Shown: positions 1 through 13,252 of the stretch, in pieces
Position numbering within the stretch: the stretch's first letter is position 1
How the letters are laid out: each line of letters starts with the position of its first letter
Origin: Balanoglossus misakiensis
Taxonomy: Eukaryota; Hemichordata
Direction of reading: 5' to 3'
Assembly (NCBI GenBank): GCA_040954595.2
Contig: CM082598.2
Location: 4,030,001 to 4,094,000, forward strand
DNA: 64,000 bases
Program-made: the position numbers and the translations under genes
Notes under the pieces: model-generated
What the model was told of the DNA's origin: nothing
Seen by the model: the letters and a program-made list of their open reading frames with translations, nothing else
The model's database searches: none

Positions 1-1258
1 AGTTTCAATTGTGCAATTTTTATCAAATGGTTTGGTGAATATTGTTCATTTCAGCATGTTTCAGAATTTAGTATTTTTCACAATTTTTTACATTTTTGCT
101 GAATGCTTTTCCCATCAACAAATTCAGAAAATCCATTCATGGTATTCATCTCTCTTTCTGTGTAGGCTGTCACATTTCAGTAATTGCAAACAATGACAAC
201 GTGAAAACGGCGAATACGAACTCCTTTATTACTATTCTATAATTCTCTCCTAAGCAAACTATTTGCACAAAAGCTATTCATTCCATTGTGGCAATTATCT
301 ATTCTCTCTTCAGCCACACAGTCTTGTCAAAAGTCGTATTAACACGGAAAAACAAAAGACATGTCACCCATCCCCAAACTCCTTTGTCTCCTTCACAAAA
401 TTGCCTAATTTGGCAAATTACCCTTTTGTTATGTAAATTATCCCATCTGCCCTCAGGGTATCCCAAATAAGCTTTCTGGATTCATTTCTTAATATCTTTT
501 TAATATATGCAAATTCCACAAATACTGATTATGTCCTCTTGCATTGGATTTAACCATTCTGTTAAAGGGGTGTAAGCTGACTACCACAGCCGAAATCTTT
601 GTGGTAGAAACAATAGAATGAGCAGCCGACAATTTTGGTTCTGATAAACCAATAGTGACAGAAATTTCTCCGGGCGATACGATAATAATCCCTGTCTGTC
701 CCGTTTCAAGTAACATTTCTATTCCATTATGTTTTCAGACATACTCCAGGGAATATTTCCTGGATGGAAATTAGATTTGCCTCCCACTGCTTAATTTATC
801 TATCCGGAATAAAAATTATTAACACTGTGGGAATATGATAAAGTCTACAACGAGACAAGATAGCAACTCTAGATGAAAATTGGCCAGTAGTTTAACAGCT
901 TGCTATCAGCACAGTTGTGCATTTAATAAAGACAGTATTATCACTCTTTTCTTTGCGATCAAATATTAATAAGATTATCTCTTTTCTACATCATTAATTT
1001 TCTTACATGATGTATTAGGCAAGAATATAAATATCCCATCTCTTTTGTCGATTCTCGGGAAAGTTTATTTTTGACATCATTTGGGTTATTTTCATGAAAA
1101 CTGTGTTATTATTAAAATGCAATGAAATCATCTCACAGGTCTGCAGAGTTTTTGTACGAAATTCCATGACTTTTCCCACGGATATTCCAAGGGTTTTGGA
1201 GGTCAAACATTTGCATTCTCCAGGAATGATTGTGTAGTATTAGTAAAGTAGAGGTAAA

Positions 1259-1284
1259 GTACAGTACAGTACAGTACAGTACAG
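1259..1284. repeat. (GTACA)n microsatellite
   Basis: Five tandem copies of a 5-bp GTACA unit in non-coding DNA. Confidence 0.9.
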
Positions 1285-2215
1285 ATCAAAACTAAATTAA
1301 GCGCTACGGTGACCCAAGACCAGCCGATCATTAATTTCAATATTATTACTGGAATAGAGGAATGTTGCACGGGAAATTAGACAATCTCTTTTAACGATTC
1401 ATTATTACACCTGCTGTGTAGGGTATTTACATAGTCACATCTGGTTTCTCAACACAAATTACCAATCAAGAACTGACAATATTGTGAGATACACAAACTC
1501 AATCAGACCAAAGTCACGATAACTCATCCGAATTTACCCAGCCTCTGATGATGTGATGAAGAACGACAAGTAGAGGCAATTAAGCGGTAATTTCCAAGAC
1601 TAATATAATTAGGTTTCAATAATCATCACCCTGGGGGAGACAGCCTTCACATAGCTGACCCACTCTGGCAGCTGTTTTCCTTAAACACTATATCAAAGAC
1701 AACTGAGGTCAGTCATTTCATTGAAATAAATTTTTTATTCCACCGGTCCCAGTATTGACAGCGTGTGTCAATTTATGTCAGGGAGGGTCTGGGATCACAG
1801 GCAAAACTTTATCAATTCACAGACACCGATTACCACATTTCAAATGTCTGTTACAAGGTTACTCAGCATCTACCGAACAGTGAGGGCAGCCTACATTTCC
1901 CATCCAACAAACGTTGCAAGGAAAATTCGGACGAACAAATGTATGTTTGAATAACCAACAGAGGGCGCCCAACCAATATCAACTCTCAAAAGCAGATGGT
2001 CATTATATCATATTTCAGAGAAATTACAAAAAAGAAACCTTGCACTATACATCTTGTAGCTGACTCCAATTTCATCACACTCAATCTTGGATACTAAATG
2101 TATCGAATGGTTAGAAAATAACTGCTTGATTTTACAACACTCCCTCCTATACTCGCCAAGACCCACTACTAAATTACTAAGGAGACATTATGGTCTTTGG
2201 AAAATTCTATTCATG

Positions 2216-2230
2216 TGACAGGGGGCGCTA
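2216..2230 (+). promoter_or_regulatory. CTCF-like core motif
   Basis: The string GACAGGGGGCGCTA matches the core of the conserved bilaterian CTCF motif (AGGGGGCGC). It is a motif match only, with no occupancy evidence. Similar but weaker GGGCGCT strings occur near 60159, 60707 and 62928, so it could instead be a repeat-derived word. Confidence 0.35.
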
Positions 2231-2921
2231 TTCAAGACAGCGCACTGAAGAGTTAGTGTCTGCGTAAGTCGCGAAAGGGGCAATCAAATTATCAAGACTA
2301 TTTTCGTTATCGTGGCCTAGGTCTTGGTACAACTTCAAGGTTGCGTCCGCAGTAAAAGTAAATCTGGTCATTATCACAAAGGGTCTGGAAGTCACTTGGT
2401 GGACAATATTCTGCAAATCAAGTTTGTACTTGACCTATTCATCCAGATTTTTTTATGTGACTTCAATTACGGTAGAAACTCTTACCATATATTAAATAAG
2501 ATTAAATACAGTTTGATTCTACTAAACTGACGATTAAATTACCTAGTGTTCTATTAGATTATGTTCACACATGACTTTGAACTTGTCAACATTCAGGTCA
2601 ACAAAACATACTCACAGGGATATAATACACCAACAAAAACATCCCGTACACACTGACAAAATAATTTAAACCATTGTCGGGCTTTCCCATGCTTCTCATG
2701 TTTACTCTAAGTATATTCAAGAAAATCTATATGTTGATATAACCTTTGACCGTGGTATGAAAATAGCAAATCCCTGTCCTAATAATGTTAATTTGTATTT
2801 TCAAACAGAATACAGTTCACTGTGGTATCGTATGACAACAAACCCAGTGTTGTTTCAGGGGCAAATTCTGATAATTGGCCAGAGCAATCAAACTTCCATT
2901 GGCAATAACTGCATGTTTTGA

Positions 2922-3007
2922 CCCTTCATCCCAAGTTCCCCCGCTATAGTGGTCCAATTTTACCATGGAAAACAATGGGTTCGGACCAAACCATGGTAGT
3001 GAAAAGG
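2922..3007. mobile_element. MITE family 1, copy 1 (diverged)
   Basis: About 85 bp with the family layout: an outer CCCTTcA... arm, inner CCAATTTTACCATGG and GGTTcGGACCAAACCATGG blocks, and an inverted outer arm GTGAAAAGG. It is the most diverged of the full-length copies. Compare 5659, 13168, 44787, 45425 and 60756. Confidence 0.7.
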
Positions 3008-4029
3008 TTAGAGTAAGCAGTGAAATTGACATGTATTTATAACAAAAACTGCCAGTCGGTTGTTCTTATTCTCTACATCCTTGTATAAAAAGTAAAATAT
3101 GCTTTTACACAATACAATCAGATTGTGTTCTGTTGAGTGATACAACCACAGTTCAAGTGACTGTCACATTACTGTCTCCTAAAACTTGTAACAATGATTG
3201 GTAACCATAGATGTCCGACAATTAACCTTGGGTGCACTCCGGTTGACTCTACACATGTTTGGCAGCTGCTCAACAAACTTTACTGGTAGACGGTAATACA
3301 ACTTGACTTGTAAAGGCCAGGTTTTGATAAGGCAAATCAGCTTCTTTGCATTAAAGGGAACGTAGTATTTGATAGTACTTCTGACCATCAATCAAGCCCA
3401 CGTTCTTGTTCAACTCTTCTGCGCAAGTTCTGTGTCAACATGCAACAGATATTAATGTAATCCTATTTATTCAAAGTTGAAGTCCAGATTATAACAGACC
3501 AAACCAGTGATCTATCATACCACTATTGTTGTTCTTTCTCTCTGCAGTGAATAAGCAAAGAGTGACATCAAGAACCAGTGACATCACCAACATCTGACAT
3601 CGACAACCAGTGACATCAACAGTGGATTGTTGGCGCTTACATCATTTCAGTCCAAAACCAACATTGCTAGCCTAGAATCCAGTCTATCCTTCCGCCACTC
3701 AACCCAAAATACAGGAAGAGCAAAGGACATATCATCTATAAAAAGCAAGTTATAAAACTTGATCTACGCTCATTACGATGCAATTAACATTTCTCCGGTG
3801 GCCATCTCAGAATATGACACTAGTTCATAGCTATTTACTCCCATAAATTAGAACAGCTATTAAATGTTAAGGATGCTTTGTTTTATGAGTTTGCCACACA
3901 AAGAGAGCATGGTGAAATTACAGATGCGATAATTTTAACCTATGACAAATGCTTCCTGTTCTTTAAGGTCACATATTTATTTATTTTTGGTCAAAATATT
4001 TGCTCTGGCTGGAAAAGCTTCTTGGTCTC

Positions 4030-4245
4030 TGTTAACCATTAAAGCTCCACCAGACATAACTTTTGTTAGACTTTCATTATTTTTGTTTATCAACTTAAAG
4101 TATACAATCATCTTTAATTTACTTATGCCCATATATGGTGAAGGGGCATGCAAGCCTTCGAATGATCAATGCACTTTTTCGTGTGTCCACCCCACAAAAA
4201 TCTGTGATTGGCTGGATCTAAACTTTCCATGGTAACTCTGTTTTT
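4030..4245 (+). repeat. Dispersed repeat family A, copy 1
   Basis: Shares aligned blocks with the reverse complement of 29040-29215. These include TTAAAGtATACAATCA, CTTTAATTTAC, CCATATATGGT, TGTGATTGGCTgGATC and AACTTTCCATGG. Sequence between the blocks is diverged. A non-autonomous element is likely; the exact termini are not resolved. Confidence 0.65.
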
Positions 4246-4852
4246 TTTTTTTATATTGTGAGTTTTAGCTTATGTGTGAGAACAGACAATTTTTCTATGG
4301 TACATTTGTCTACTGTTTCATTGTGTTATCTCAGTGGTTCAACTTTAAATCTTCTGTCAGTACACTTCTTAAGTACAGTACCTACTGAACAGTGTCTTTT
4401 CACAATTTGTCATTTGCAGTCCTAGCGCCTGAACTTTTTTTGGACACACAAGTTGATTCCTGGCATTTGTCAGAAAACCCAGCTGACCTGATCTTAAACT
4501 GTTTAAATTCTAATCTATACCTTTTTGGCGTGTTTGTCCATCCAGTTCTACAGACAACAACAGTTTTTTTCACTCTGAAACCACCCAGATTGAAGCAGAC
4601 ACAAAAACCAGCTCAGATGTTGTATGTCATTCAAAGCAAGTGACTGTAAACACACAGACATGACAAATCAGTGGCTAAAAGACTTCAAAGTGGTTTTGAC
4701 ACCTGCTTGGGTTTAGTCGACACGTCTTCTTGAGTGTTTTTGTCGTGTTGTCCAGACACAACAAACAGATTATCGGTGGTCATTATTGTCTGAGCGTCAA
4801 AAAGTCAGACCGCTAAAGCTTCTTAACACCATTAAGCTCACTCTTAGTGTTT

Positions 4853-5004
4853 GACAGTTAACATAGCTGTAGTCCAGCATTGAAAGAAAATTTGCTTTTT
4901 GGACGACAGTTAACATAGCTGTATACAGTCCAGATTGAAAGAAAATTTGGTTTTTGGACGACAGTTAACATAGCTGTAGTCCAGCAAAAATTCGGTTTTT
5001 GGAC
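4853..5004. repeat. ~52-bp tandem repeat, three units
   Basis: Three head-to-tail units start at 4853, 4905 and 4960. Each begins GACAGTTAACATAGCTGTA and ends GGACGACAG or GGAC. The third unit has lost the middle segment. Non-coding. Confidence 0.9.
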
Positions 5005-5658
5005 AAAATTTTCAGCAGATTTTGAATTTATTTCAGATAAGAAAGCTAGCAATCACTTTCATTAAGGTATTAGTCTCAAAATAATGGGAAAAAATTGAGA
5101 GGGTATCGATGTTCGGAGTGAAAAGTGATTTGAAATAATCAGAGAAAACCTCCAGTATACAGTGATCAAAGGTCATAATGGTCATAACTTCAGGATTTAC
5201 TAGAACTAATTCCCCTCTAAAGTTACCATTTAGTTCTTGAAACAGAACAGGAAGAATGCAATATGTGGAAGAATTTGACCTATCACTGTATGTTCTTAAA
5301 TCAGAGTAAAAAAAAATCATATCAGGTTTACAGAACAGGTAAGAATTTTCTGGGTCATGGCAATCATGCTATCACTGTGACAACCATTTAAGAATAATGA
5401 AATCATCATGCGTACCTAAATTCGTCTGGTGGTCAGGAATTTCAAGCACTCCACATTCAATATATCATTACTTCCACCAAATTGAACACTTTTCCCAGGA
5501 TTGATACGGAAAAAGAACAGATTTATCTAATCGGGAATTAGGGAGTGCATGTGTATGTCTGGAACAGGAATATTTAGTCAGCAATCAATACCTGTGCAGT
5601 TTTAGAAGTTAAGCTTCTAAGATCGGAACAATGGCAACCCAGAGACTTGATTGATCAA

Positions 5659-5743
5659 CCCTTTCACCACCATGGTTTGGACCAAAACCATAGTTTTCTA
5701 TGGTAAAGTTGGACCTCAAAAGATGGAACTGGGGGTGAAAGGG
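5659..5743. mobile_element. MITE family 1, copy 2 (type copy)
   Basis: An 85-bp palindromic element with terminal inverted repeats CCCTTTCACC / GGTGAAAGGG. The inside reads CATGGTTTGGACC and GGTAAAGTTGGACC. The right flank is TTAA and the left flank TCAA, which suggests TTAA target duplication as in piggyBac-type elements. It has no coding capacity. Confidence 0.85.
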
Positions 5744-8243
5744 TTAAATGAAGTTCCCATAATTCCCTTTACCTGTGCCTTAACTGGTGCTGTTTGCTTT
5801 TAAAAATTACTTTTAAAACGGAGAAAACCAGTAATTGTGTGATTATTTTAAATGCAAAATAAAGTGGTTATTGAGAAAACTAGTGGTAAATCAGTAATTG
5901 CCGCTTGTCATTTCCTTAATCCATCAAACAATATCGCACATGCTGGTCTAATTTACTTGAAACTAAGACAAGGAACTCAGTCCTCGCTTCTACTCCACGG
6001 GGTCATATCTGTTTCCCGTCTTACAAATCCACAGGTGATGACAAGCACGGATAAACCGGGTCAGAGTGCTGTGCCGGGCCTTTATCCGATCGAAACCTTA
6101 CAAGTTCCCAGATCTCCTGTGCATGTCTCTACGGAACGCGCTGGAGGAAAGTGATACAGTGACCGGAACACTGCACTTTGTCAGACTCTTGGTGAAAAAT
6201 TTGTTCGAAACTTCGATAGCGTAAACGAGTTCATCGCAGACTTCGTATGTACTAATATAACCTCACAGCACTACTGTTACAGTACAACTTTGTTTGAAAA
6301 ATGGGTGGTGCATGGTGTTGTTGGTTTTGGTGGTGGTTTTGGCAGTGAGGGTGGTGGTGGTGGTGGCAGCATGGGTCTTTAGTGTTGTTGGTTTTGGCAC
6401 AGTTCCCCCACAGCCACAAATTGTCAACAGGGAGATTCTCTCTCTCTCTCTCAGTGCCCTCCTTCCAGGGTACCGGGATAAAGGCGGTTACTACAATTAT
6501 GAATGACAAATTATTTTCTCATTAAAAGTCATCATCTCTATAAACACTATGACAACACTGTGCCTCAAGAGTGGTGAATCACCAACAGTCCACAGACTAT
6601 ATGTGAAATATCTCCTCTGTAATGACCACATATTCAAAATGGTCAGCAAACTCAAGCTTCTATTACGGCTACACATTCAGTCAATGAGACTAAAACCACA
6701 ATAATTCTAGTGGTGAAATAAGTCGTGTACTTTCAGATTAATATACTTCCCCTTTCCCACATAACAGTTCATCAACGAAAAATGGTACTATTGTTGGACA
6801 ATTCTGCATTGCTAGAAAACTTGGAAGTTACTGTGAGTGAGGAAATCTTATGCAGGAAATGGGGTGAAAGTTTAAGGTATTTTATAATCAAATGATTGGA
6901 TATTGAGTAATACTAACCCACTTCCTTTATGGAAGGATGTCATGTACTGAATTTAACCTTGGACTATGGTAATCGTTAACAAAACACTAGTGTCTCAAAG
7001 ACTCGGGGACATCTTCCTTCAAGCAGAGAATAATCTCGGCCAAAGCCCTCAATCGATGCCAATGCAATGATGCATACAGGAACACACACGCTGTTTTGGT
7101 TGTGTTGGTTTTTCATCAACTTCCCGCAATGATATGTTGCTTATTTCGTTTATGTGACATATTCCATACATGTTCTTCCTGAATTAAACATTTTCCAATA
7201 TGGTCTATACACAACACACCAACAAGTAGAATTTGAACCAAGTTGACAAACGCGCAGATCTGCAAAACTTTTAGACATCCCTGGACAAATAGAAAGTCTC
7301 TTTCCACTACGGCCTGAGAACAGATCTGAGAGAACGAGGCAGGAAACCAAAGGATGTCTCCAAACTTCCTGACCTTCATTGTATAATTCACTTCCCACAT
7401 CAGAAAACAAGCAAACCGTCACAAATGGGTGAACATTCTCACCAAAAATAGCCGTTTTCTTAGCCTCTGAACAATCTCTCATAAATAATTCATCCAATTC
7501 CATCCAACACACAACAACCTCCAGCACGTTTGTGCAAGCTCGCGAGTTTGTTAAAAAATAATTTACGTTACGATGAAATGTAAAAGATAACATTCACGAT
7601 TCAAATTATAAATTTGTAAACTATCTGTCTGTTAGTTAACCTTTCAGTCGTAAATATTACCGCATTCGACTCAATAATTCATGATCACTTTACGTCGAAT
7701 TAAGTTCCATCATAAAATTCTGATGTCTGTTTTTTTCTTATATGAAAATGTTTATGTATGAAACTACTAAATTCCAGTAACAGCATAAAATGAAGTTTAA
7801 AATCTTAAAAATGTATGCCAGTGGTGCACTTGTTTTTTGGGTCAGCGTTCACTGACACGCTGACTGGACGAATTTTGAAGTGTTTACTTAAAACCACTTC
7901 TCCCACGTCCCTCGATTGATCAAGTACAACAGCACACACTTTTCCTGGCTGTAAATAACGGCAAAAAACAAAACCATTTCGGTGAAGATTAAAGAAAGTT
8001 GCGGCAGACCGCTTTAAAGTGAACACACGACCTCGGTAGAAATCCAAGGATCAAAGGTCAAGATACGCGAAACCGTTTGTATAAAAATACAGGTGTCATC
8101 AGGGTATTAATTTTCTGCTAAATTCCAATATACACACGATACTGCGTTTCTGATAGCGGCGATACCTAACACTGATAGCAGATATTGCAGATTTAAATTT
8201 CCAGCCGCCGTTCTCACGCAGCTTCAAGCGTCAAATCACTCAC

Positions 8244-8318
8244 CTGTTTTCCTGTACGCTCGTGGTCTTCCAAAATTTTGGTTTTCTTTTTTTTCCGAAA
8301 ACTTCGAAAGAGGAGCAT
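8244..8318 (-). CDS. Candidate first coding exon (alternative start)
   Basis: On the minus strand an ATG at 8318, with A at -3, opens a 25-codon basic peptide starting MLLFRSFRKKKKTK. It ends phase 0 at a consensus donor CAG|GTGAGT (intron begins 8243). The patch is richer in CpG than its surroundings. Two other candidate minus-strand first exons (14490-14522, 34170-34244) also end in phase 0, so all three could splice into the same downstream exon to the left. The protein is not identified. The short basic phase-0 starter exons recall plakin-type genes with multiple promoters, but that is speculation. Confidence 0.4.
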
Positions 8319-9815
8319 GTTGACAGGTGTTTAAATCGTTGACTAATAATCCAAGCGTTTAATCTGACCACGTAACAAAGTCAGCTGGGAGGGTTTTCGA
8401 GCACGGTTAATAGTATAGTACAGTTATAGTAGTGTACGGTTATAGTGTACAGCTATCCTATGAACTGATACACCACACACACACACGCACTCCAGACAGC
8501 CACCTCCAACTTCAGTCACTTTGATTTATGTTTACACAGACACTGAACAAAGCCCTGAGTAACAAAATAAGCCTTTGGACAAGCGTACAATTCAGCTGAT
8601 TTAGACTGTCCGCTCCAACAAAGCCAGCGAGTCGCAGATCGCCACTGGGATATTTTCCGGCGCCCAAACTGGTGCCAGAGACACAGGTACACCCAGACTG
8701 GTGACACACTTCCAGACACTAAGTTTTGTTTTGGTCGAAGTTGCTCTCCCGGCCCTTGGTGTACTCGCCTCAGATTTTCCGCATATTTTTCAGATGACAA
8801 CCCACGGTCGTAGAAACTTGATCCGATTTCTAATAAAATCCAGCAAACTTTTCATTCAACAATTCTCTGGGAAGACTTCTAGTACAGAACACAATCCGAG
8901 CTCCACGTTGTAGTCTGCTTCAAAACTTGGTCTCTAACCCGCGAAAAAAAAATTGCCAATTTTGACAAATTTGCACCAAAACTTCCGTTACATCCAAAAA
9001 GTCAACTGCAAGTTGCACGACCATTCAAAAACAAATGTCTCCGACCACTAGCAGATTTTGCCAACACTTTTAAATCAAGACCACTCTTTTCCCAGACTAC
9101 TCACTTAAGCGTCAGTCGACCACTGTCCCCGGAAAATGGTTTGCTTAACCCACTGCATATTATCCTTGACCCCCTAGTTAGACTATATTTGATCTGCAGA
9201 CAATTCCTTTGAGAGGGTATTTGGTGTTTGTAGAATTCCTCTGACATCCACGTCAAACTGCTAGCAACACTATTAAGCTAAAGCAAACAGCCATGTGTGT
9301 TCCAAAACACCTGGGAAAGATTTACACTACACAGTAAATAACATTAAACAACACGTCAGGATCTACGCTTTTAACAATCACACTTCTAAAGTGTAACAAC
9401 ACCCCATACAGTTTGACAGTGGTTTAACACCATTCTCAATATCAATGGAAGAGTTTATTACACAGAGACGAGAGGGGTGAGCGTGTAGAGTATCAGCGCA
9501 CAACCAGACAGGAAATTGTTATCGAGCAACAATGCAAAAAACCCTTGGGATCACAGGAAAGGTTTAATGATGTTATTGAACAAAGAATGACAGCTCGTAA
9601 CGAGACTATGAGTGCTTTCCCCGCAGATTCAATCAAACTTCACTTCTTGAAAGACGGAGTCATTTCTTGAAGCAATGTTCAACCGACTTGGGCAAATCTT
9701 ACAAGAGTTACACTAAAAGACCTCCTGGAGAGAACCTTTATTGGTGTACATCATGAACATTCCAAAGTGGATTTTCAAAGAGCTTGGTGAAGTGTTATAC
9801 TACTGCATTAGATTC

Positions 9816-9969
9816 TAGTCTAGTATCTAGCCGTATTTTGTCTGCTTTGCTTCCAAAAGTAAAGCGGACAATATACAACTATATACTAAGTAGATTCTAG
9901 CCATGTTGTCCCCTTTGCTTCAAGAACTAACAAAGTAAAGGGCACAACACACGGCTAGATACTAGACTA
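9816..9969. mobile_element. Nested foldback (cruciform-forming) element
   Basis: A perfect 19-bp inverted repeat lies at 9816-9834 (TAGTCTAGTATCTAGCCGT) and 9951-9969. Inside it are two further imperfect hairpins. The first has arms TGTCTGCTTTGCTT / AAGTAAAGCGGACA at about 9840-9875. The second has arms GTTGTCCCCTTTGCTT / AAAGTAAAGGGCACAAC at about 9905-9948. The whole can fold into a cross-like structure. It has no coding capacity and is probably a foldback or MITE-type transposon remnant. Confidence 0.75.
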
Positions 9970-12353
9970 ACTGACTACTTCTGTCAGAAATACTCACTTT
10001 TTCACGCATTTTTCTCAGATTTCTAAAAAAGATAAATACATAAGATTTTATTAAAATATTTTAACCGACAAGAAGATAAAACTACCAACCAAAACACATA
10101 CAGAAAAATCCCTTTTTGAACTTTCTTCTTTAAAAAAGTACACATTCAATGTATTCATATACTAGGTCTTCTTTTATTTCTGCACATTATTGAAAGAAAC
10201 AATTCCTGTTAAACTTGTCATGCTCCTTATTGACCTACTCTACATCTATCCAACAAACAAGTTCTGCAGTTCAACAACAGATAAATGACAGACAATTACA
10301 GACACACAGCTGAACGGGCAGAAATGTTTTTCGGAAATTTCGGCTCGTTTTCCACGTGCTGGCTATATTTAGTAACAACCCACCCATTGGGATCAAGTGA
10401 ACTGTGTCATAATTCGCCGACCCTGCCAACAGTCATGAACCCAAGGTCATTAACCCATTCACCACTCAAATTAATGCGCCTTATTGTTTCACAGGAAACA
10501 GATATGTTTAATTTTGTCTTTATGGGTGTAAAGTGGGCGTTTCTTTTGTCTTCAAGTTACATCAATGAACACAGAATGAATTTCAAAGCAAATTTTATCG
10601 CAGTTTGCTGACCTTTTATACAATAGGACAACGGACCAGAAAACTTCAATCACAATACATCCAATCATGTTCACCTCTCATCATGGTCAGTTCTCTTAAG
10701 AAGTCCAGACAATGCTACTTTTAAACAGCCCGGGACAAAAAAGTCAGAATTTCTCAACAATTACTCAACTACTTGACTGGCGACTGCTTTTTTGTTGCTA
10801 TGGAAACTTTATTGATCCACTGCATTAAGGTCTAAGACATGAAAGTGTTGACAGGAGAATGCTGAGATCCCCCAGTATGAGACAAAAGATGACATTTTTG
10901 TGGTTTCTTCATTTCCTGTCCACTGAGGGACTTTTTTAACAATCTGTCTTCAAACCAGAACTAATTAATTTTCTCAAGTGGTCCCCAGACTGTGAAATGA
11001 AAATGAAATGTGCAGTGAAAACATTCAAGGAATTTTTAGGCAATCACTCATACTTGTAATTTGAAACAGAAATTGGTATAAAATATCACTATACCTCTTG
11101 TAGTAACACAAGTGTTGCCTAAGATGTCTACGTTCTTATAATCTAGACAAAGTTTAGCCTAACAATTTTTGATTTCTTACTAACTTTTTAAAGAATATTG
11201 CATTTATTTTGGGAAGAGGACAATATCGAATATAATTCTCAGTATATTTCTTTCAAAAAGAATAAAATATAGAAAGGGAACTTTTATGTTTAAAGAAAAT
11301 TTGATTCAACAACGCGACATGCAGCGGTGCGACACAAGGAATCAGCATCCAATCTGTTTCAGTGTTTCACCATTGACCTCTGATTAATTTTCTCATAAAT
11401 GTGAGGCCATAAATGTATCAACATCCAGATGCTTGTTTCAATTATTTAGACCAAGTCCAGGAGAAGTCCAATACGTTGGTCGTCAAAACACATTCCAAAA
11501 AATTCTAGCAACCATTTATTTCATGCATAATGCTTTGCTCTTCGTAGTACTTCGTCTGACATGTGTTGGACACATGAATCAACTGGGTGATCCCTTACAT
11601 TAAACTCTAGAGGGCATACTTCAATGCCGTTGGGGAACTTTACCACAATAAGACGTGTCCAACAGATTGACATGTACCTGCCCAGGTGAAACTGGCATCA
11701 AAATATATCCACTCTGATACTCGTATTCACATGAACAATACAATGCAACATACATATGTTGGTTGCTATCATTGAAATGTTACACACAAACGCTGCCATA
11801 CATGCAAAATCTGATCATTCCTTTGTTTTTCTATGCATATTCAGCTCCAAATAATTTGAAAGTTGACAAAAACTTTCAATTCTCAATTTTCAATCATTTT
11901 AGCCAAAATTCAATGGAAATCATTGATGAGATAAACAATAAATATGTTTTCAAATCCTTCCCAGAAACTGACATTTTTATTCTAACATATTATTAAAAAA
12001 GAATCAGTAACAACACTTTACTAACTCCGCTACAAGAATGACCACTTTTTGTCCACCCCCTCCCCCATGTAAAACAAAAAACTGAATACAGTTAATTGCC
12101 TGAGAAAAGTCAGGCAAATAAAATAACAAGAAGTTACTTGCTATCAAAACATTCTGGTGTTTAATTGTTTATAAAACAAAGAGATTGATGATGCACAAAG
12201 GGATGTTTCCCCTGGGACAGGCTCTGGTATTTGTCTCACACAGTAAAACAATGGCAACACTCAAATTTGGCTTCTTCAAAGGTGAATGACTTAGTTAGGG
12301 CCAACCTGAAGGTAAAGACTAAGATGCTGATCCAAACCCCCACTCTTATGTTA

Positions 12354-12600
12354 GACTCTAACTTAGAAGTTAGATGATATTATCCATTTTATCCGATATT
12401 ATCCTTGATAAAACGACATGTCGGACACATGGCCCACCAACCTCGAGCTCCCCATTCAGTGCCACTCTAATATTAGACTCTAACTTAGAAGTTAGACAAT
12501 GTTAATATCGATTTTATATGATATTATCCGATAAAATGGCAAGTCGAGTCCCCATCAACCTCCCACTCTAATATTAACCTCTAACTTAGAAGTTAGAAGT
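12354..12600. repeat. Tandem array with internal palindrome
   Basis: Three copies of a ~105-121-bp unit carry the core TCTAACTTAGAAGTTAGA at about 12356, 12477 and 12579. Each core is followed by an AT-rich stretch containing ATCCGATA or similar. The core has 8-bp inverted arms TCTAACTT / AAGTTAGA. Confidence 0.85.
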
Positions 12601-13167
12601 TTTGTTATCCGATAATGCCTATAGTGCCAATGTTGGCGCTATACTCCTGAAAACACCAGCTAGATTCTAGACCTTCTGCACAGAGAACACTTGAGATTTC
12701 AGTTTGTATAACAACTATGTTGTTTACATGTTCACAGAACAGTAGCAAACATTCCAGACCCCAATTACACCAGACTCCCATTGTACACAAATTGTCCGGG
12801 TTAATCAGACCAGGTTAACACCAGGAATGTAATTGGTATAGACTGGACTATGGACTAATAGGAATGTATGGTAATCTAGAATGGACTACACTGTAGGTAT
12901 ATAATTGGGACACTGTCTGATTTAACCACACGCATGCATACAATTGAACAGGTATGCAATTCAATGTATGAATGACTGCTTAAACTGTCCACAAGGACAT
13001 ACATTGTATCCACAGGGAGAGTTAGTACCATCCCTACAGAGACTCTGTAAAAACACTTAGCATCCGGCTGATGTGTTGGCATTTGGATAACACCACTGTA
13101 TTCAACGAGATGTAACAATGTTTTTCTTAAAAGCGCTTATTTACTACCGTGCTTTCTCAAATCATAA

Positions 13168-13252
13168 CCCTTTCACCCCCAGTTCTCTCTCTTGAGGTCC
13201 AACTTTACCATGGGAAACAATGGGTTTGGACTGAACCATGGTGGTGTAAGGG
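13168..13252. mobile_element. MITE family 1, copy 3
   Basis: An 85-bp element starting CCCTTTCACC, in the orientation opposite to the copy at 5659. It contains GAGGTCCAACTTTACCATGG and GGACTGAACCATGGTGGTG. The right terminal repeat is degraded (GTGTAAGGG). Confidence 0.8.

Larger units (their letters stand above)
1..8243. other. Gene-poor AT-rich stretch
   Basis: I see no convincing coding exon here. Open frames are short and most lack an ATG. The stretch holds microsatellites, one copy each of two dispersed repeat families, a ~52-bp tandem array and a CTCF-like motif, listed separately. A somewhat CpG-richer patch at about 6.0-6.25 kb has a 100-codon ATG frame (5852-6154, +) with no recognisable motif; I do not call it a gene. 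If the minus-strand first exons further right belong to a gene running leftward, this stretch is intronic. Confidence 0.5.

Noticed and set aside
6300-6510. His-rich or Val-rich frames on both strands
   Set aside because: They are translations of a GGT/GTG simple repeat.
9998-10009. Four-codon minus-strand ATG stub (MREK) before GTGAGT, phase 0
   Set aside because: It fits the alternative-first-exon pattern but is far too short. Similar stubs at 986-1018 and 2633-2659 show how easily these arise by chance.
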